Below, one piece after another: positions 18,545-28,098 of a stretch of 64,000 bases of DNA. The DNA is from Sulfitobacter sp. SK012. Lineage in GTDB: Bacteria > Pseudomonadota > Alphaproteobacteria > Rhodobacterales > Rhodobacteraceae. The position numbers were made by a program, and so were the translations under genes. Below the pieces are notes generated by a model. That model was not told where the DNA came from and did not search any database. It saw only the letters and a program-made list of their open reading frames with translations. Numbering within the stretch: position 1 is the first letter of the stretch; every line of letters begins with the position of its first letter. Where the stretch lies: positions 3,472,001 to 3,536,000 of the forward strand of contig NZ_CP025804.1 of NCBI RefSeq assembly GCF_003352085.1, read 5' to 3'.

Positions 18545-18573
18545 GGACAAAGCGGCTTTGGGCTGCTTTGTCC
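18545..18573 (+). terminator. Weak terminator-like hairpin after amino acid operon
   Basis: GGACAAAGC (18545-18553) pairs with GCTTTGTCC (18565-18573). It lies 12 bp after the receptor stop. No T-run follows, and the right arm overlaps the start of a repeat module (TTTGTCCCGCAT), so its role is uncertain. Confidence 0.35.
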
Positions 18574-19276
18574 CGCATCGACACTCTGAGAGCGCCACAA
18601 GATGTAGGAATGCCTGCTATGCGGGCTGCAGCCGCAGCATGAGGTGTGCTCGCTGGATGTCGGGTTCGGGCCGGAAGCGGTCATGGCGGCGATTGCGGCC
18701 AAGGTCCGCATTCCGCCCTTATTGTTGAAATGTGCATGGTGCAGCATTGGTCACAAACGGCCCACAGCCGACCTTCGTGGACGGTGCAGCGAATGTCGGA
18801 ACAGAGCCCAATGTTACCGATGCTGCGCGGCGCACCAATGTCCGGTCTGAAGAAAGCCCGGTAATGGATCTCAAGATTTCGACCTATCGTGAGCGTTGGC
18901 TTTAGTACCAAACGCTGCGCCACAGCTTCCCCAAATCGGCAATCGGTACACGAAAGCAACGTTTGGGTGGGTTAGATATTCCCTATGGGTGTGTTTTCGA
19001 CTGCTTGGCGTAATACTCTTGGGGTGGCATTTGGGCTAAAACTGGCCTTGGTCACGGAACACGTCACCACAGCGTATTTTGCAGGAACGGGCCAGCTGCG
19101 AATAGATTCACCTTCCTCTCATCTCCTTTCATTTCATCAAAATAGAAATGCCTCTGTATGTGTTCCCTGATTTCGATAGGGCCTTGCTGTCGCTTCATGA
19201 TTTTAACCCGACTTGCACGGTCGACATGGTTTGCACTCGGTGTGATACAGGCCCTACTTATCCTTAGGAACATCCA
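18560..19276. repeat. Gene-free stretch; dispersed repeat in first half
   Basis: About 18565-18850 carries repeat modules: TTTGTCCCGCATCG, GGGCCGGAAGCGGTC, AAGGTCCGCATTCCGCCC, ATGTGCATGGTGCAGC, CAGCGAATGTCGG and GAGCCCAATGTTACCGATGC. From about 18870 to 19276 I see no gene or recognisable structure, only the leader of the transglutaminase gene. Confidence 0.65.
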
Positions 19277-20059
19277 ATGCGATTTTTGATCCGTGCCCAT
19301 CTCGTGTACGACACAACGCAACCTGTTGACCTGTTGCTTCAAATTGAAGCTGCGGCGGAGGAGACCCAGCGTCTGCATGCCGTTGAGATGACGTTCGATT
19401 CCGGTACCACCCATTACAGCCTTGCGGGCGAAGAAGGAATCGGAACCCGCAGATGGATACAGACCGGGTTAGGGTTTGAATGCCGGTATCACGCGCAAGT
19501 CGATGTAACGCGTAGGGTCACAGCCTTGAATGCTCTTGCGCAAACATCGTGGGGTCAAATACCCGCTGATGTCATCAAATTTCTGATGCCGTCGCGCTAT
19601 TGCCATCCCGAATTGTTTCTCGACTTTGTCTCAACCCAATTCGGGGACTTGCAAGGAGGCGCATTGATATGTGCCATGCGCGACTGGATCAGCAGCAATT
19701 TCAGATATGACAGTGCATCCAGCCCTGCGGGAACCACGGCAACAGACAGCTTCAACAGCCTGTCTGGCGTCTGCAGGGACTATGCCCATATGCTCATCAC
19801 CTTTGCCCGCGCGGCTGGAATTCCAGCGCGTTTCGTCAGTGTTTATGGAGCGGATGTAGCGCCGCAGGATTTCCATGCAGTGACCGAAGTCTATCTGAGC
19901 GGTGCGTGGCATCTTGTCGATGCAACTGGCATGGCCAAAACTGCGGAAATGGTGCGCATTGGTGTGGGACGCGATGCTGCGGACACATCATTTATGACGT
20001 CCTACGGCTGGATGAACCTTGTCGAGCAATCTGTCGAAGTACGCCGGATTGCATTCTGA
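19277..20059 (+). CDS. Transglutaminase-like cysteine protein (Anbu-cluster type)
   Basis: A 260-residue cytosolic protein without a signal peptide. The transglutaminase-like core has the full triad: Cys166 in SGVCRDYAH, His200 in DFHAVTEVYL and Asp215 in HLVDATG. An N-terminal strand-rich domain precedes it. It is followed after 122 bp by the Anbu proteasome-like gene, and two more transglutaminases lie in the same cluster. Iyer and colleagues' comparative genomics proposed that such clusters make and trim a peptide tag; this is established only at the level of gene association. Confidence 0.87.
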   Translation: MRFLIRAHLVYDTTQPVDLLLQIEAAAEETQRLHAVEMTFDSGTTHYSLAGEEGIGTRRWIQTGLGFECRYHAQVDVTRRVTALNALAQTSWGQIPADVIKFLMPSRYCHPELFLDFVSTQFGDLQGGALICAMRDWISSNFRYDSASSPAGTTATDSFNSLSGVCRDYAHMLITFARAAGIPARFVSVYGADVAPQDFHAVTEVYLSGAWHLVDATGMAKTAEMVRIGVGRDAADTSFMTSYGWMNLVEQSVEVRRIAF

Positions 20060-20181
20060 TCAGGCTGATACGTTAGGTGTGCTGCATTTTCTGCGTTAAT
20101 CCCATATTGTATCAAAGCGGGTAGCACCGTAGGAACATGTTACGTACTGATGCCACTTTCCAAGCTCCGGATTTTTGAGAA

Positions 20182-20934
20182 ATGACTTATTGCATTGGCC
20201 TTCGCCTAAATCGCGGCCTTGTCTTCATGTCCGACACGCGCACCAACGCGGGGGTCGACAATTTCTCGACTACCAAAAAGATGTTCACATGGGATGTCCC
20301 CGGCGATCGGGTAATCACCATTATGACTGCTGGCAATCTGGCAACAACCCAAGCGTTGATCAGTGTCCTTGAAGAACGCTCCAAAACTGTTTCAGAGCGC
20401 AATCCAACCATTCTTGAACAGCCCACGATGTTTCAGGTTGCGCGCCTGATCGGCTCAACTCTCCAAGAAGTGATCCGCGACAGTGCCATGGGCGGACAGA
20501 CAGGCTCGTCGCGCTTTACTGCGACGCTGATTGTCGGTGGCCAAATCAAAGGCGGCGCGCCTACGCTATTTTTGATCTATCCCGAAGGAAACTTCATCGA
20601 AGTGACCGAAGACGCGCCCTTCTTCCAGATCGGCGAGGCGAAATACGGCAAGCCGATCCTTGTACGCGCCTACCAGCCTGACATGAGTTTCGAGGACGCG
20701 ATCAAGCTGATGCTTGTTTCATTTGACTCCACGATAAAGGCGAACCTCTCAGTAGGGCTTCCACTGGACTTGCAGGTCTATCCTAAAGACAGCTTCGAGA
20801 TTGAGGAACAAACCCGTATCGAGGCGGACAACCCCTATTATCAAACGATTTCAGACGATTGGGGCGATGCGTTGCGCACAGCCCTTATGCGGCTGCCAAG
20901 CTACCGCAAAAAAGGGACCAAAGTGGCGAAATAG
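20182..20934 (+). CDS. Anbu-type proteasome-like peptidase
   Basis: A 250-residue Ntn-hydrolase related to HslV and proteasome beta subunits. Removal of Met1 exposes Thr2 (MTYCIGL) as nucleophile. Asp18 in FMSDTRTN and the lysine pair 32/33 in TTKKMFTW occupy the positions of the proteasomal Asp17 and Lys33. The GQTGSSRFTATLIVGGQ segment is a further family feature. Anbu forms open-ring or helical assemblies, and no unfoldase partner is encoded nearby. It sits between transglutaminase genes, convergent with the DUF2126 gene, as in many proteobacterial clusters. Confidence 0.93.
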   Translation: MTYCIGLRLNRGLVFMSDTRTNAGVDNFSTTKKMFTWDVPGDRVITIMTAGNLATTQALISVLEERSKTVSERNPTILEQPTMFQVARLIGSTLQEVIRDSAMGGQTGSSRFTATLIVGGQIKGGAPTLFLIYPEGNFIEVTEDAPFFQIGEAKYGKPILVRAYQPDMSFEDAIKLMLVSFDSTIKANLSVGLPLDLQVYPKDSFEIEEQTRIEADNPYYQTISDDWGDALRTALMRLPSYRKKGTKVAK

Positions 20935-20962
20935 CGACACGGTCAAGGTTAATAAGGCAAAG

Positions 20963-23900
20963 TTATAATCCGGGCCTGCGACGAAGATCGAGGGTCATTG
21001 GAAACTCAGGGTGGGGCCGCTCCGGCACAGGTGTGAACGCCCCTGAAGTGTGGCCCATCTTCTCAAACCTGCTGAGCCGTCGCGCCTCCGCCTCATTGCC
21101 ATTCACGGGGAAAGTGTCAAAGCTACGTCCACCCGGATGTGCCACATGATAGCGGCACCCGCCCAGCGATTTGCCCGTCCATTTATCAAAAATGTCAAAC
21201 GTAAGGGGCGCATCGACCTCTAGCACGGGATGAAGCGATAGCGACGGTTTCCAAGCCTTGTAGCGCACGCCACCAACACGGGTGCCATTGGCTGCAGTAG
21301 CCTGCAGTGGCACCACACGCGCATTTGCAGTCACAGTATAGCGGTCAGGGTTTGCGCCTTTTAAAGTGACCTGTAAACGCTCTGATGAGCTGTCGGTGTA
21401 GCGCACTGTGCCGCCAATCGCCCCTGTCTCACCCAACACATGCCACGGCTCCAGCGCTTGGCGCAGCTCCAGCGTGATGCCCTCGTACGTGACCTCGCCA
21501 CAGAACGGAAAGCGGAACTCGGACTGCGCCTCGAACCATGCAGGATCGAGCACCAGATCATGCGCTTTCAGGTCCGCCAACACATCGCCAAAATCCTCCC
21601 AAATGAAGGAAGGGAGCATAAAGCGGTCGTGCAGCGTTGTACCCCAGCGGGTCAGATTACCACTGATCGGGTTTTCCCAGCACCGCAAGATGAGCGCGCG
21701 GATCAGCACCTGCTGCGCAAGGCTCATGCGCGGATCGGGCGGCATCTCAAATCCGCGAAACTCTACCAATCCCAAGCGTCCTGTTGGACCATCGGGAGAG
21801 TAAAGCTTGTCGATGCAAATCTCGGTCCGGTGCGTGTTGCCGGTCACGTCGATCAGTGCGTTGCGCAGCAACCGGTCCGTCAGCCAAGGCGGTGGCGGCG
21901 TGTCCTCACTCGGGGGCCAAATCTGGTCCAGCGCGATTTCCAACTCATACAGGACATCATGCCGTGCCTCGTCGATGCGTGGAGCTTGCGAGGTGGGGCC
22001 CACAAAAGTTCCTGCGAATAGATATGACAAGCTTGGGTGCCGCTGCCAGAACAGGATCAGGCTTTTGAGCAAATCAGGGCGGCGCAGAAACGGACTGTCC
22101 GCAGGAGTAGCACTTCCTACAACCACGTGGTTGCCACCGCCCGTGCCCGTATGCCGCCCGTCCGTCATGAATTTATCCGCGCCAAGTCGGCATTGCCGCG
22201 CCTCTTCATAGACCGCTTGCGTGGTGTGCACGCAGGCCTCCCAACTGGCGGCGGGATGGATATTCACCTCAATCACGCCGGGATCAGGGGCGATGCGCAT
22301 CACCTCGATCCGCGGGTCAGAGGGCGGTGCGTAGCCCTCGATCAAGACTTTGCGCTTTATGGTGCTGGACGCTGCTTCCACAGCGGCGATCAGTTCAAGG
22401 TAATCTTCCAGCTTTTCCACAGGCGGCAGGAAAACACACAGCCGCCCGTCGCGCGGCTCGACCGAGATGGCGGTGCGGACGCGGCCATCAAGATCGCCCA
22501 AAGTCTGTTCAATCTGCTCCTGCCCTGCAGCAGCTTGCGTGCGGTGGGCAATCTTTTGCTCTGCTGCTTTCGGGACTGGCGCAGGAGCATCAGGCAAAGG
22601 GCCACGGGCCTCTGTCGGGTCTTGCGGCGTGATGAAAGGATAGTCGCTTTGCGGCACATGGGGCAGCGTGCCAAGCGGCAAGCGGTAGCCCACCGGACTG
22701 TCGCCCGAGACCAGAAAAACCTTGCCGCGCCGCAGGTTCCAGACTTCGGACATCCAGCGGCTGGAGGCGCGCGCCTGCCAGCGCTGTACCGGCAGGACAT
22801 ATCCCGCAGGCGTGCTCAAGCCGCGCTCAAACACTTTTGCAATACGCGCACGTTCCTCTGGGTCGGCGAGCTTGGAGTTATCGGGCGTCACATTGGCAGG
22901 CAGGTTGCCTTCTTTGATGATCCACTCGGCTGGGTCTTCAAAGGCGGGCAGCACGTTTTCAGACGGCACCGACAGATAGGCAGCAATCTGTGTCAGCAGG
23001 TTCTGCGCGTCATCGGGGCCTACATCCTCATTCGTGTCCTCGCGGGCCAACAGATCAGCGTCGTGCCAGATCGGCTGCCCATCCTTGCGCCAATACAGCG
23101 AGAAGGTCCAACGCGGCAGCGTCTCGCCGGGGTACCATTTACCTTGACCGTAATGCAGCAAGCCACCTGTCGAGAACTTTCCCTGCAAACGGCGCATCAA
23201 CTGATCCGCCAACCCGCGCTTGGTCGGGCCCACGGCGTCAGAATTCCACTCATCGCTCTCAAAATCGTCAATGCTGACAAAGGTCGGCTCGCCACCCATG
23301 GTCAGCCGCACATCACCCGCTTGCAACCGCTTATCCACATCATGGCCAAGGGTGTTGAGCGCATCCCACGCAACCTCGGAAAAGGGTTTGGTGATGCGCG
23401 GGTGCTCTGCCGTGCGGGTGACCTGCATGTCGAAGGCAAACTCGACATCAGCCGCACTTGCCACGCCCGAGATCGGCGCGGCATGGCGGTAATGGGGGGT
23501 TGCGGCCAGCGGGATATGGCTCTCCCCTGCCAACAGGCCAGACGTGGGATCAAGCCCGACCCAGCCTGCACCGGGCAGATATACCTCGACCCAAGCATGC
23601 AGATCAGTGAAATCCTTGTCCGTGCCCGCAGGGCCGTCGATGGCAACCAGATCGGGTTTAAGTTGGATCAGATAGCCTGAGACAAACCGCGCCGCGAGGC
23701 CGAGGTTGCGCAATGTCTGCACCAAAAGCCAGCTGGTATCGCGGCATGACCCGGCAGCGCGGCCCAATGTCTGTTCGGCCGTCTGCACCCCGGGCTCCAT
23801 GCGGATTTCATAGTTGATCTCGGCAGTCAAACGGCTGTTGAGCATGACCAGAAAATCGATGGTGACCATAGGATTGCGCGGAATACTGGCCAGAAATGCC

Positions 23901-24283
23901 TGCAACAATGGGCCCACAGGTTCCATGCGCAGATAGATGCTGAGGTCAGGGGCGATGTCAGCGTCATAACTCAGCGGAAACTCCTTTGCGCTATCCTCGA
24001 CGAAGAAATCGAAGGGGTTATAGACCGACATATCGGCTACCAGATCGACCTCGATCTTGAACTCGCGCACCGGTTCGGGGAAGACCAAGCGCGCCAGCCA
24101 ATTGCCATAAGGGTCCTGCTGGTGGTTCACAAAATGTGCAGAGGGCGAGACGGTCAAACTGTGCGAGATCACCCGCGTGCGGGAATGCGGCGCCGGACGC
24201 AGCCGGATTATTTGCGGGCCCAACGTCACGGGCCGGTCGTATTTGTAATGCGTCAAGTGATAGATGCTTGCGGTGATTGACAT
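20963..24283 (-). CDS. Large transglutaminase/DUF2126 protein
   Basis: A 1106-residue protein from ATG 24283, preceded by AAGGAGA; a longer frame to 24427 lacks support. Residues about 1-90 are the bacterial transglutaminase N-terminal strand domain. The core follows with Cys180 in GSCRDTSW, His229 in DLHAWVEVYL and Asp245 in LDPTSGL. Residues about 330-1100 are the DUF2126 region (for example LTMGGEPTFVSIDDFES and HTGTGGGNHVVVG), resembling the glutamine-synthetase-like COOH-NH2 ligase fold. A peptide-ligating or cleaving role is inferred. It is divergent from the ATP-grasp gene, so the 209-bp gap must hold both promoters. Confidence 0.92.
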   Translation of the reverse strand: MSITASIYHLTHYKYDRPVTLGPQIIRLRPAPHSRTRVISHSLTVSPSAHFVNHQQDPYGNWLARLVFPEPVREFKIEVDLVADMSVYNPFDFFVEDSAKEFPLSYDADIAPDLSIYLRMEPVGPLLQAFLASIPRNPMVTIDFLVMLNSRLTAEINYEIRMEPGVQTAEQTLGRAAGSCRDTSWLLVQTLRNLGLAARFVSGYLIQLKPDLVAIDGPAGTDKDFTDLHAWVEVYLPGAGWVGLDPTSGLLAGESHIPLAATPHYRHAAPISGVASAADVEFAFDMQVTRTAEHPRITKPFSEVAWDALNTLGHDVDKRLQAGDVRLTMGGEPTFVSIDDFESDEWNSDAVGPTKRGLADQLMRRLQGKFSTGGLLHYGQGKWYPGETLPRWTFSLYWRKDGQPIWHDADLLAREDTNEDVGPDDAQNLLTQIAAYLSVPSENVLPAFEDPAEWIIKEGNLPANVTPDNSKLADPEERARIAKVFERGLSTPAGYVLPVQRWQARASSRWMSEVWNLRRGKVFLVSGDSPVGYRLPLGTLPHVPQSDYPFITPQDPTEARGPLPDAPAPVPKAAEQKIAHRTQAAAGQEQIEQTLGDLDGRVRTAISVEPRDGRLCVFLPPVEKLEDYLELIAAVEAASSTIKRKVLIEGYAPPSDPRIEVMRIAPDPGVIEVNIHPAASWEACVHTTQAVYEEARQCRLGADKFMTDGRHTGTGGGNHVVVGSATPADSPFLRRPDLLKSLILFWQRHPSLSYLFAGTFVGPTSQAPRIDEARHDVLYELEIALDQIWPPSEDTPPPPWLTDRLLRNALIDVTGNTHRTEICIDKLYSPDGPTGRLGLVEFRGFEMPPDPRMSLAQQVLIRALILRCWENPISGNLTRWGTTLHDRFMLPSFIWEDFGDVLADLKAHDLVLDPAWFEAQSEFRFPFCGEVTYEGITLELRQALEPWHVLGETGAIGGTVRYTDSSSERLQVTLKGANPDRYTVTANARVVPLQATAANGTRVGGVRYKAWKPSLSLHPVLEVDAPLTFDIFDKWTGKSLGGCRYHVAHPGGRSFDTFPVNGNEAEARRLSRFEKMGHTSGAFTPVPERPHPEFPMTLDLRRRPGL

Positions 24284-24492
24284 TTTTTGCTGTCTCCTTG
24301 CGTCCATCGCGGCGCGATTACCGCCTATGAGTGACACTTCGGGTAGACCAGTTGCAACAGGTAGCCCGCATCGGTGGGCTCCAATCTGTTGTGGGCCTAA
24401 AAATGAGGCGCTGCATTGACGGCGCAAAGGTTTACACCAAGCGTATCTTTTTGATCTGTTGTAGTCTCGCAGAATAGCGATACGGTCGTTTC

Positions 24493-25920
24493 ATGGATCA
24501 AAAAATAAACCATTTCGACGAGATGCTATCGGCACCTGACAGCGTAAGAGAGCCATACCGCGCCTATAAAAACTGGTTCATGAATCAGAACCCCTCACGC
24601 CTCAAAACAAAGTCCAAAGAGGCGGAGGCGTTTTTCAGGCGTACCGGCATTACCTTTAACGTCTACGGCCAAGAGGCGGCCCAAGAGCGGTTGATCCCCT
24701 TTGATCTGATCCCACGGATCATCGCCAACCGCGAATGGACCAAACTGTCGCGCGGGATTGAGCAGCGCGTGCGCGCCATCAACATGTTCCTGCACGATAT
24801 TTACCACCGCCAAGAGATCCTGCGCGCAGGGATCATCCCTGTCGAGCTGATCGCCAATAACGACGCCTATTTGCCCCAGATGATCGGCCTGACCCCGCCA
24901 GGCAATGTCTATACCCATATTGTCGGAACCGATATTGTACGCACGGGCGAGGATGATTTTTACGTGCTTGAGGACAATGCCCGCACGCCCTCTGGTGTCT
25001 CGTATATGCTCGAGAACCGCGAGACGATGTTGCAGATGTTTCCCGAGTTGTTCAGTCAGAACCGCGTGAAACCCGTCAGTGATTACCCCAAGAACCTGCG
25101 CCGCTCGCTGGCCGCTTGTGCGCCGCGCAACTGCGAGGGCAAATGTACCGTGGCGATCCTGACGCCCGGCATCCACAATTCTGCATATTTCGAGCATTCG
25201 TTTCTTGCCGACCAGATGGGCGTAGAGTTGGTCGAAGGGCATGACCTGCGTGTCGTGGACGGCCATATCGCCATGCGGACGACCCGAGGCTACAAACGCA
25301 TCGACGTGCTCTACCGCCGTGTGGATGATGGCTACCTCGATCCGCTAAACTTCAAGCCGGAGTCGATGCTGGGCGTGCCAGGCATCATGGATGTCTACCG
25401 CGCAGGCAATATCACCATCGCCAATGCCCCCGGCACAGGCATCGCCGATGACAAGGCGATCTATTCCTACATCCCCGATATCATCGAATTCTACACCGGT
25501 GAAAAAGCCATTCTCAAGAACGTGGAGACCTTCCGCTGTGCAGAAGCAGGCGCGCTGAAATACGTGCTCGACAATCTGACGGATCTTGTTGTGAAAGAGG
25601 TTCACGGTTCTGGCGGCTACGGCATGCTTGTGGGCCCTGCCGCAAGTAAGAAAGAGCTGGCGGCATTCGCGGACAAGCTCAAAGCGAACCCTAAAAACTA
25701 CATCGCGCAGCCGACGCTGTCGCTGTCCACTGTCCCGATCTTTGCCAAAAAAGGGCTGGCCCCGCGACATGTGGATTTGCGCCCGTTTGTGCTGGTCTCT
25801 CCACGCGGAATCGAGATTACCCCCGGTGGGCTCACCCGCGTTGCATTGCAAGAAGGATCGCTTGTGGTGAATTCCAGTCAGGGCGGTGGGACAAAAGACA
25901 CTTGGGTTCTGGAGGACTAG
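24493..25920 (+). CDS. Circularly permuted ATP-grasp protein (DUF404/DUF407)
   Basis: A 475-residue predicted peptide ligase. The permuted ATP-grasp fold is indicated by FYVLEDNARTPSGVSYML near residue 165, VKEVHGSGGYGMLVGP near 360, NYIAQPTLSLSTVP near 405 and HVDLRPFVLV near 425. Together these provide the nucleotide and metal-binding parts. Length is typical. It begins the operon ATP-grasp, alpha-E, transglutaminase (3-bp gap to the next gene). Family members are proposed to join amino acids to a peptide. Confidence 0.93.
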   Translation: MDQKINHFDEMLSAPDSVREPYRAYKNWFMNQNPSRLKTKSKEAEAFFRRTGITFNVYGQEAAQERLIPFDLIPRIIANREWTKLSRGIEQRVRAINMFLHDIYHRQEILRAGIIPVELIANNDAYLPQMIGLTPPGNVYTHIVGTDIVRTGEDDFYVLEDNARTPSGVSYMLENRETMLQMFPELFSQNRVKPVSDYPKNLRRSLAACAPRNCEGKCTVAILTPGIHNSAYFEHSFLADQMGVELVEGHDLRVVDGHIAMRTTRGYKRIDVLYRRVDDGYLDPLNFKPESMLGVPGIMDVYRAGNITIANAPGTGIADDKAIYSYIPDIIEFYTGEKAILKNVETFRCAEAGALKYVLDNLTDLVVKEVHGSGGYGMLVGPAASKKELAAFADKLKANPKNYIAQPTLSLSTVPIFAKKGLAPRHVDLRPFVLVSPRGIEITPGGLTRVALQEGSLVVNSSQGGGTKDTWVLED

Positions 25921-25923
25921 AGC

Positions 25924-26865
25924 ATGTTGGGCAAAACCGCAGGTGGGCTGTATTGGATGTTCCGGTGTCTTGAGCGAAGCGAGAATACCGCCCGTTTGAT
26001 CGAGGCGGGGTTTCGCATCGCATTAACACGCTCGAACGACACCACATCAGACTGGAAATCCGTCGTTACGACCGCAGGGGTGCGGGCCGGCTATGACGCC
26101 ATCTATGAGAATTACACCGCTGAAAATGTGGTGGATTATCTGCTGCGCGACACCTCCAACCCCTCCGGCGTGATGTCCTCGGTGCACTCTGCACGCACCA
26201 ATGCACGCATGGTGCGTACCGCCCTCACAACCGAGGTTTGGGAGGCAGTTAACGAGAACTGGATGGCGATGAAAGACGCACTGAAGGCCCCGATCCGCGA
26301 CACCGAACTGCCCGCGCTTTTGGGTGAAATCCGCCGGCACTCCGCCTTGGTGCGCGGTGCCCTGCATGGCACTATGCTGCGCAACGACATTTTTGATTTT
26401 GCCCAGATCGGCACAGCGGTTGAGCGTGCGGACAACACGGCGCGGATCATTGACGTGAAATATTACACCCTGCTCCCTTCCGCCAGCTTTGTCGGCTCAC
26501 CGCTGGATAACGTGCAATGGGAGACGGTTTTGCGCTCTGTTTCTGCGCATCGCTCGTTTCGCTGGCTGGGCGATGGTGAGATGACCTCTGCAGGAATCGC
26601 AGAGTTCCTGATCCTTGATACGCGCTTTCCCCGGTCGCTCTATTTCTCAAGCAGTCTGATCGCTGAAAAGCTGTCTTACCTTGAAAAAGATTACGGGATA
26701 CGGATGGACTGTCATGCCCTGATAGAGGCGCAATTAGCCCAGATGCGCGCGCACACAATCGGGTCGATCTTTGACGCAGGCCTACACCAGTTCATCAGTG
26801 CCTTTCTCCGCGACAACAATACTATCGGCGCGCAGATTGAAAAAGACTACCGATTTAATGGATAG
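25924..26865 (+). CDS. Alpha-E domain protein (DUF403)
   Basis: A 313-residue all-helical protein; the family is defined by conserved Glu/Arg-rich helices, seen here as YWMFRCLERSENTARLIEAG at the start and IGTAVERADNTARIIDVKYY near residue 175. It follows the ATP-grasp gene after 3 bp and precedes a transglutaminase by 26 bp, so it is co-translated with them. Alpha-E proteins almost always accompany permuted ATP-grasp ligases and are thought to act in the same peptide modification; the biochemical role is unknown. Confidence 0.93.
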   Translation: MLGKTAGGLYWMFRCLERSENTARLIEAGFRIALTRSNDTTSDWKSVVTTAGVRAGYDAIYENYTAENVVDYLLRDTSNPSGVMSSVHSARTNARMVRTALTTEVWEAVNENWMAMKDALKAPIRDTELPALLGEIRRHSALVRGALHGTMLRNDIFDFAQIGTAVERADNTARIIDVKYYTLLPSASFVGSPLDNVQWETVLRSVSAHRSFRWLGDGEMTSAGIAEFLILDTRFPRSLYFSSSLIAEKLSYLEKDYGIRMDCHALIEAQLAQMRAHTIGSIFDAGLHQFISAFLRDNNTIGAQIEKDYRFNG

Positions 26866-26891
26866 CCACCTCTAAGGGAAACGTATCGCGC

Positions 26892-27689
26892 ATGAAGCTT
26901 TCGATTAGTCATACAACGACATATTCATATGATGCGCCCGTCGCTTACGGCCTGCAACAGGTGCGCCTGACCCCTGCAACCAATCGCAACCAGACTGTGC
27001 ACGACTGGAGCATGGACATCGAGGGTGGAACAGCCGAACTGACATGCGAGGATCAATACAATAACCACTGCACCTTGGTTCAGGCACAGGGCGGTGCCAC
27101 GCAGATATCGCTGACAGTTTCGGGCGAGATCGAAACCCATAACACAGACGGGATCTACGGCAAAATTTACGGGGCTGCCCCCTTGTGGCACTTTAGACAG
27201 AGCACGCTTCGCACCAAAGCAGGCGAGGGCATTGCCGCGCTCTCGGAAATAATTTCGAACCGCGATGGTGATCTGGGCGAGCTGCACGCTCTTTCCGCCC
27301 GCATCCTTGAGGCCGTGCCTTACGGGCAGGCCGCGACGGATGTCACCACCACCGCCGAGGCGGCGCTAACCCTTGGGGGCGGTGTTTGTCAGGATCATGC
27401 GCAGATTTTCATCGCCGCTCTGCGCCACGCGGGTGTCCCTGCGCGCTATGTCAGCGGCTATCTGATGATGGACGACCGCATTGATCAGGACGCAACCCAT
27501 GCTTGGGCCGAGGCCCATATCGAGGGGCTGGGCTGGGTCGCTTTTGATGTTTCCAACTGTATTTCGCCCGATGAACGCTATATCAGATTGGCGGTGGGCC
27601 GTGATTCCATTGACGCCGCACCAGTATCCGGGATGCGGATGGGCGACGCTTACGAGGCAATGACGGTGACGCTTCAGGTCCAGCAATAG
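26892..27689 (+). CDS. Transglutaminase family protein
   Basis: A 265-residue cytosolic protein. The N-terminal strand domain begins MKLSISHTTTYSYD. The catalytic core carries Cys166 in GGGVCQDHA, His203 in DATHAWAEAHI and Asp219 in VAFDVSNC. Length is usual. It is last in the ATP-grasp/alpha-E operon. As a peptidase or acyl transferase it would act on the product of the ligase; this is inference from the cluster. Confidence 0.93.
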   Translation: MKLSISHTTTYSYDAPVAYGLQQVRLTPATNRNQTVHDWSMDIEGGTAELTCEDQYNNHCTLVQAQGGATQISLTVSGEIETHNTDGIYGKIYGAAPLWHFRQSTLRTKAGEGIAALSEIISNRDGDLGELHALSARILEAVPYGQAATDVTTTAEAALTLGGGVCQDHAQIFIAALRHAGVPARYVSGYLMMDDRIDQDATHAWAEAHIEGLGWVAFDVSNCISPDERYIRLAVGRDSIDAAPVSGMRMGDAYEAMTVTLQVQQ

Positions 27690-28098
27690 TCGCTGCGTCG
27701 CATACTTAAACGGTTGCTACAGTTGAAGAATCCCCTCTCATAACATTTCTATTGAAATCGCGATGCGTTGTTATTTTGTGATCGCCCTCAACATATAGTC
27801 GGATATCATCCGACTTGCTGTGCGGTTCAGTAGTAAACCACAAAATGCTGGAACGCCGACCTGAGCGCCTATTTTTGTTACTCAACCCGTTCGGCTTTAC
27901 AAGTCCAGCGAGTATTCACAATCCTCCCAAGTTGCGTTTCGCTAAAAGAGCAGCATCGAACAAGCGGTCATTAATCAATATTCTGCCAAGGTCGGTTTTG
28001 CCCCGCATAGCTGTCGTTGGTGCAGGACACAGCGAATGGCAGTTTTGATCGGTTAGCAACCAATAGCTGCGGCGTGTAGATTATTGTACACGAAGGGC
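27690..28098. repeat. Gene-free stretch with dispersed repeat split by IS30
   Basis: No gene is supported. About 27990-28098 is a repeat copy (GGTTTTGCCCCGCATAGCTG, CACAGCGAATGGC, GCTGCGGCGTGTAGATT, CGAAGGGC). It is cut at GGGC by the IS30 element; the remainder appears right of the element as GCGGATTGCGGAC. Confidence 0.65.

Noticed and set aside
22037..23680. A 547-codon plus-strand open frame
   Set aside because: It lies entirely antisense to the conserved catalytic and DUF2126 regions of the large transglutaminase gene, is rich in Arg/His and Gln as expected of a shadow frame, and shows no family motif.
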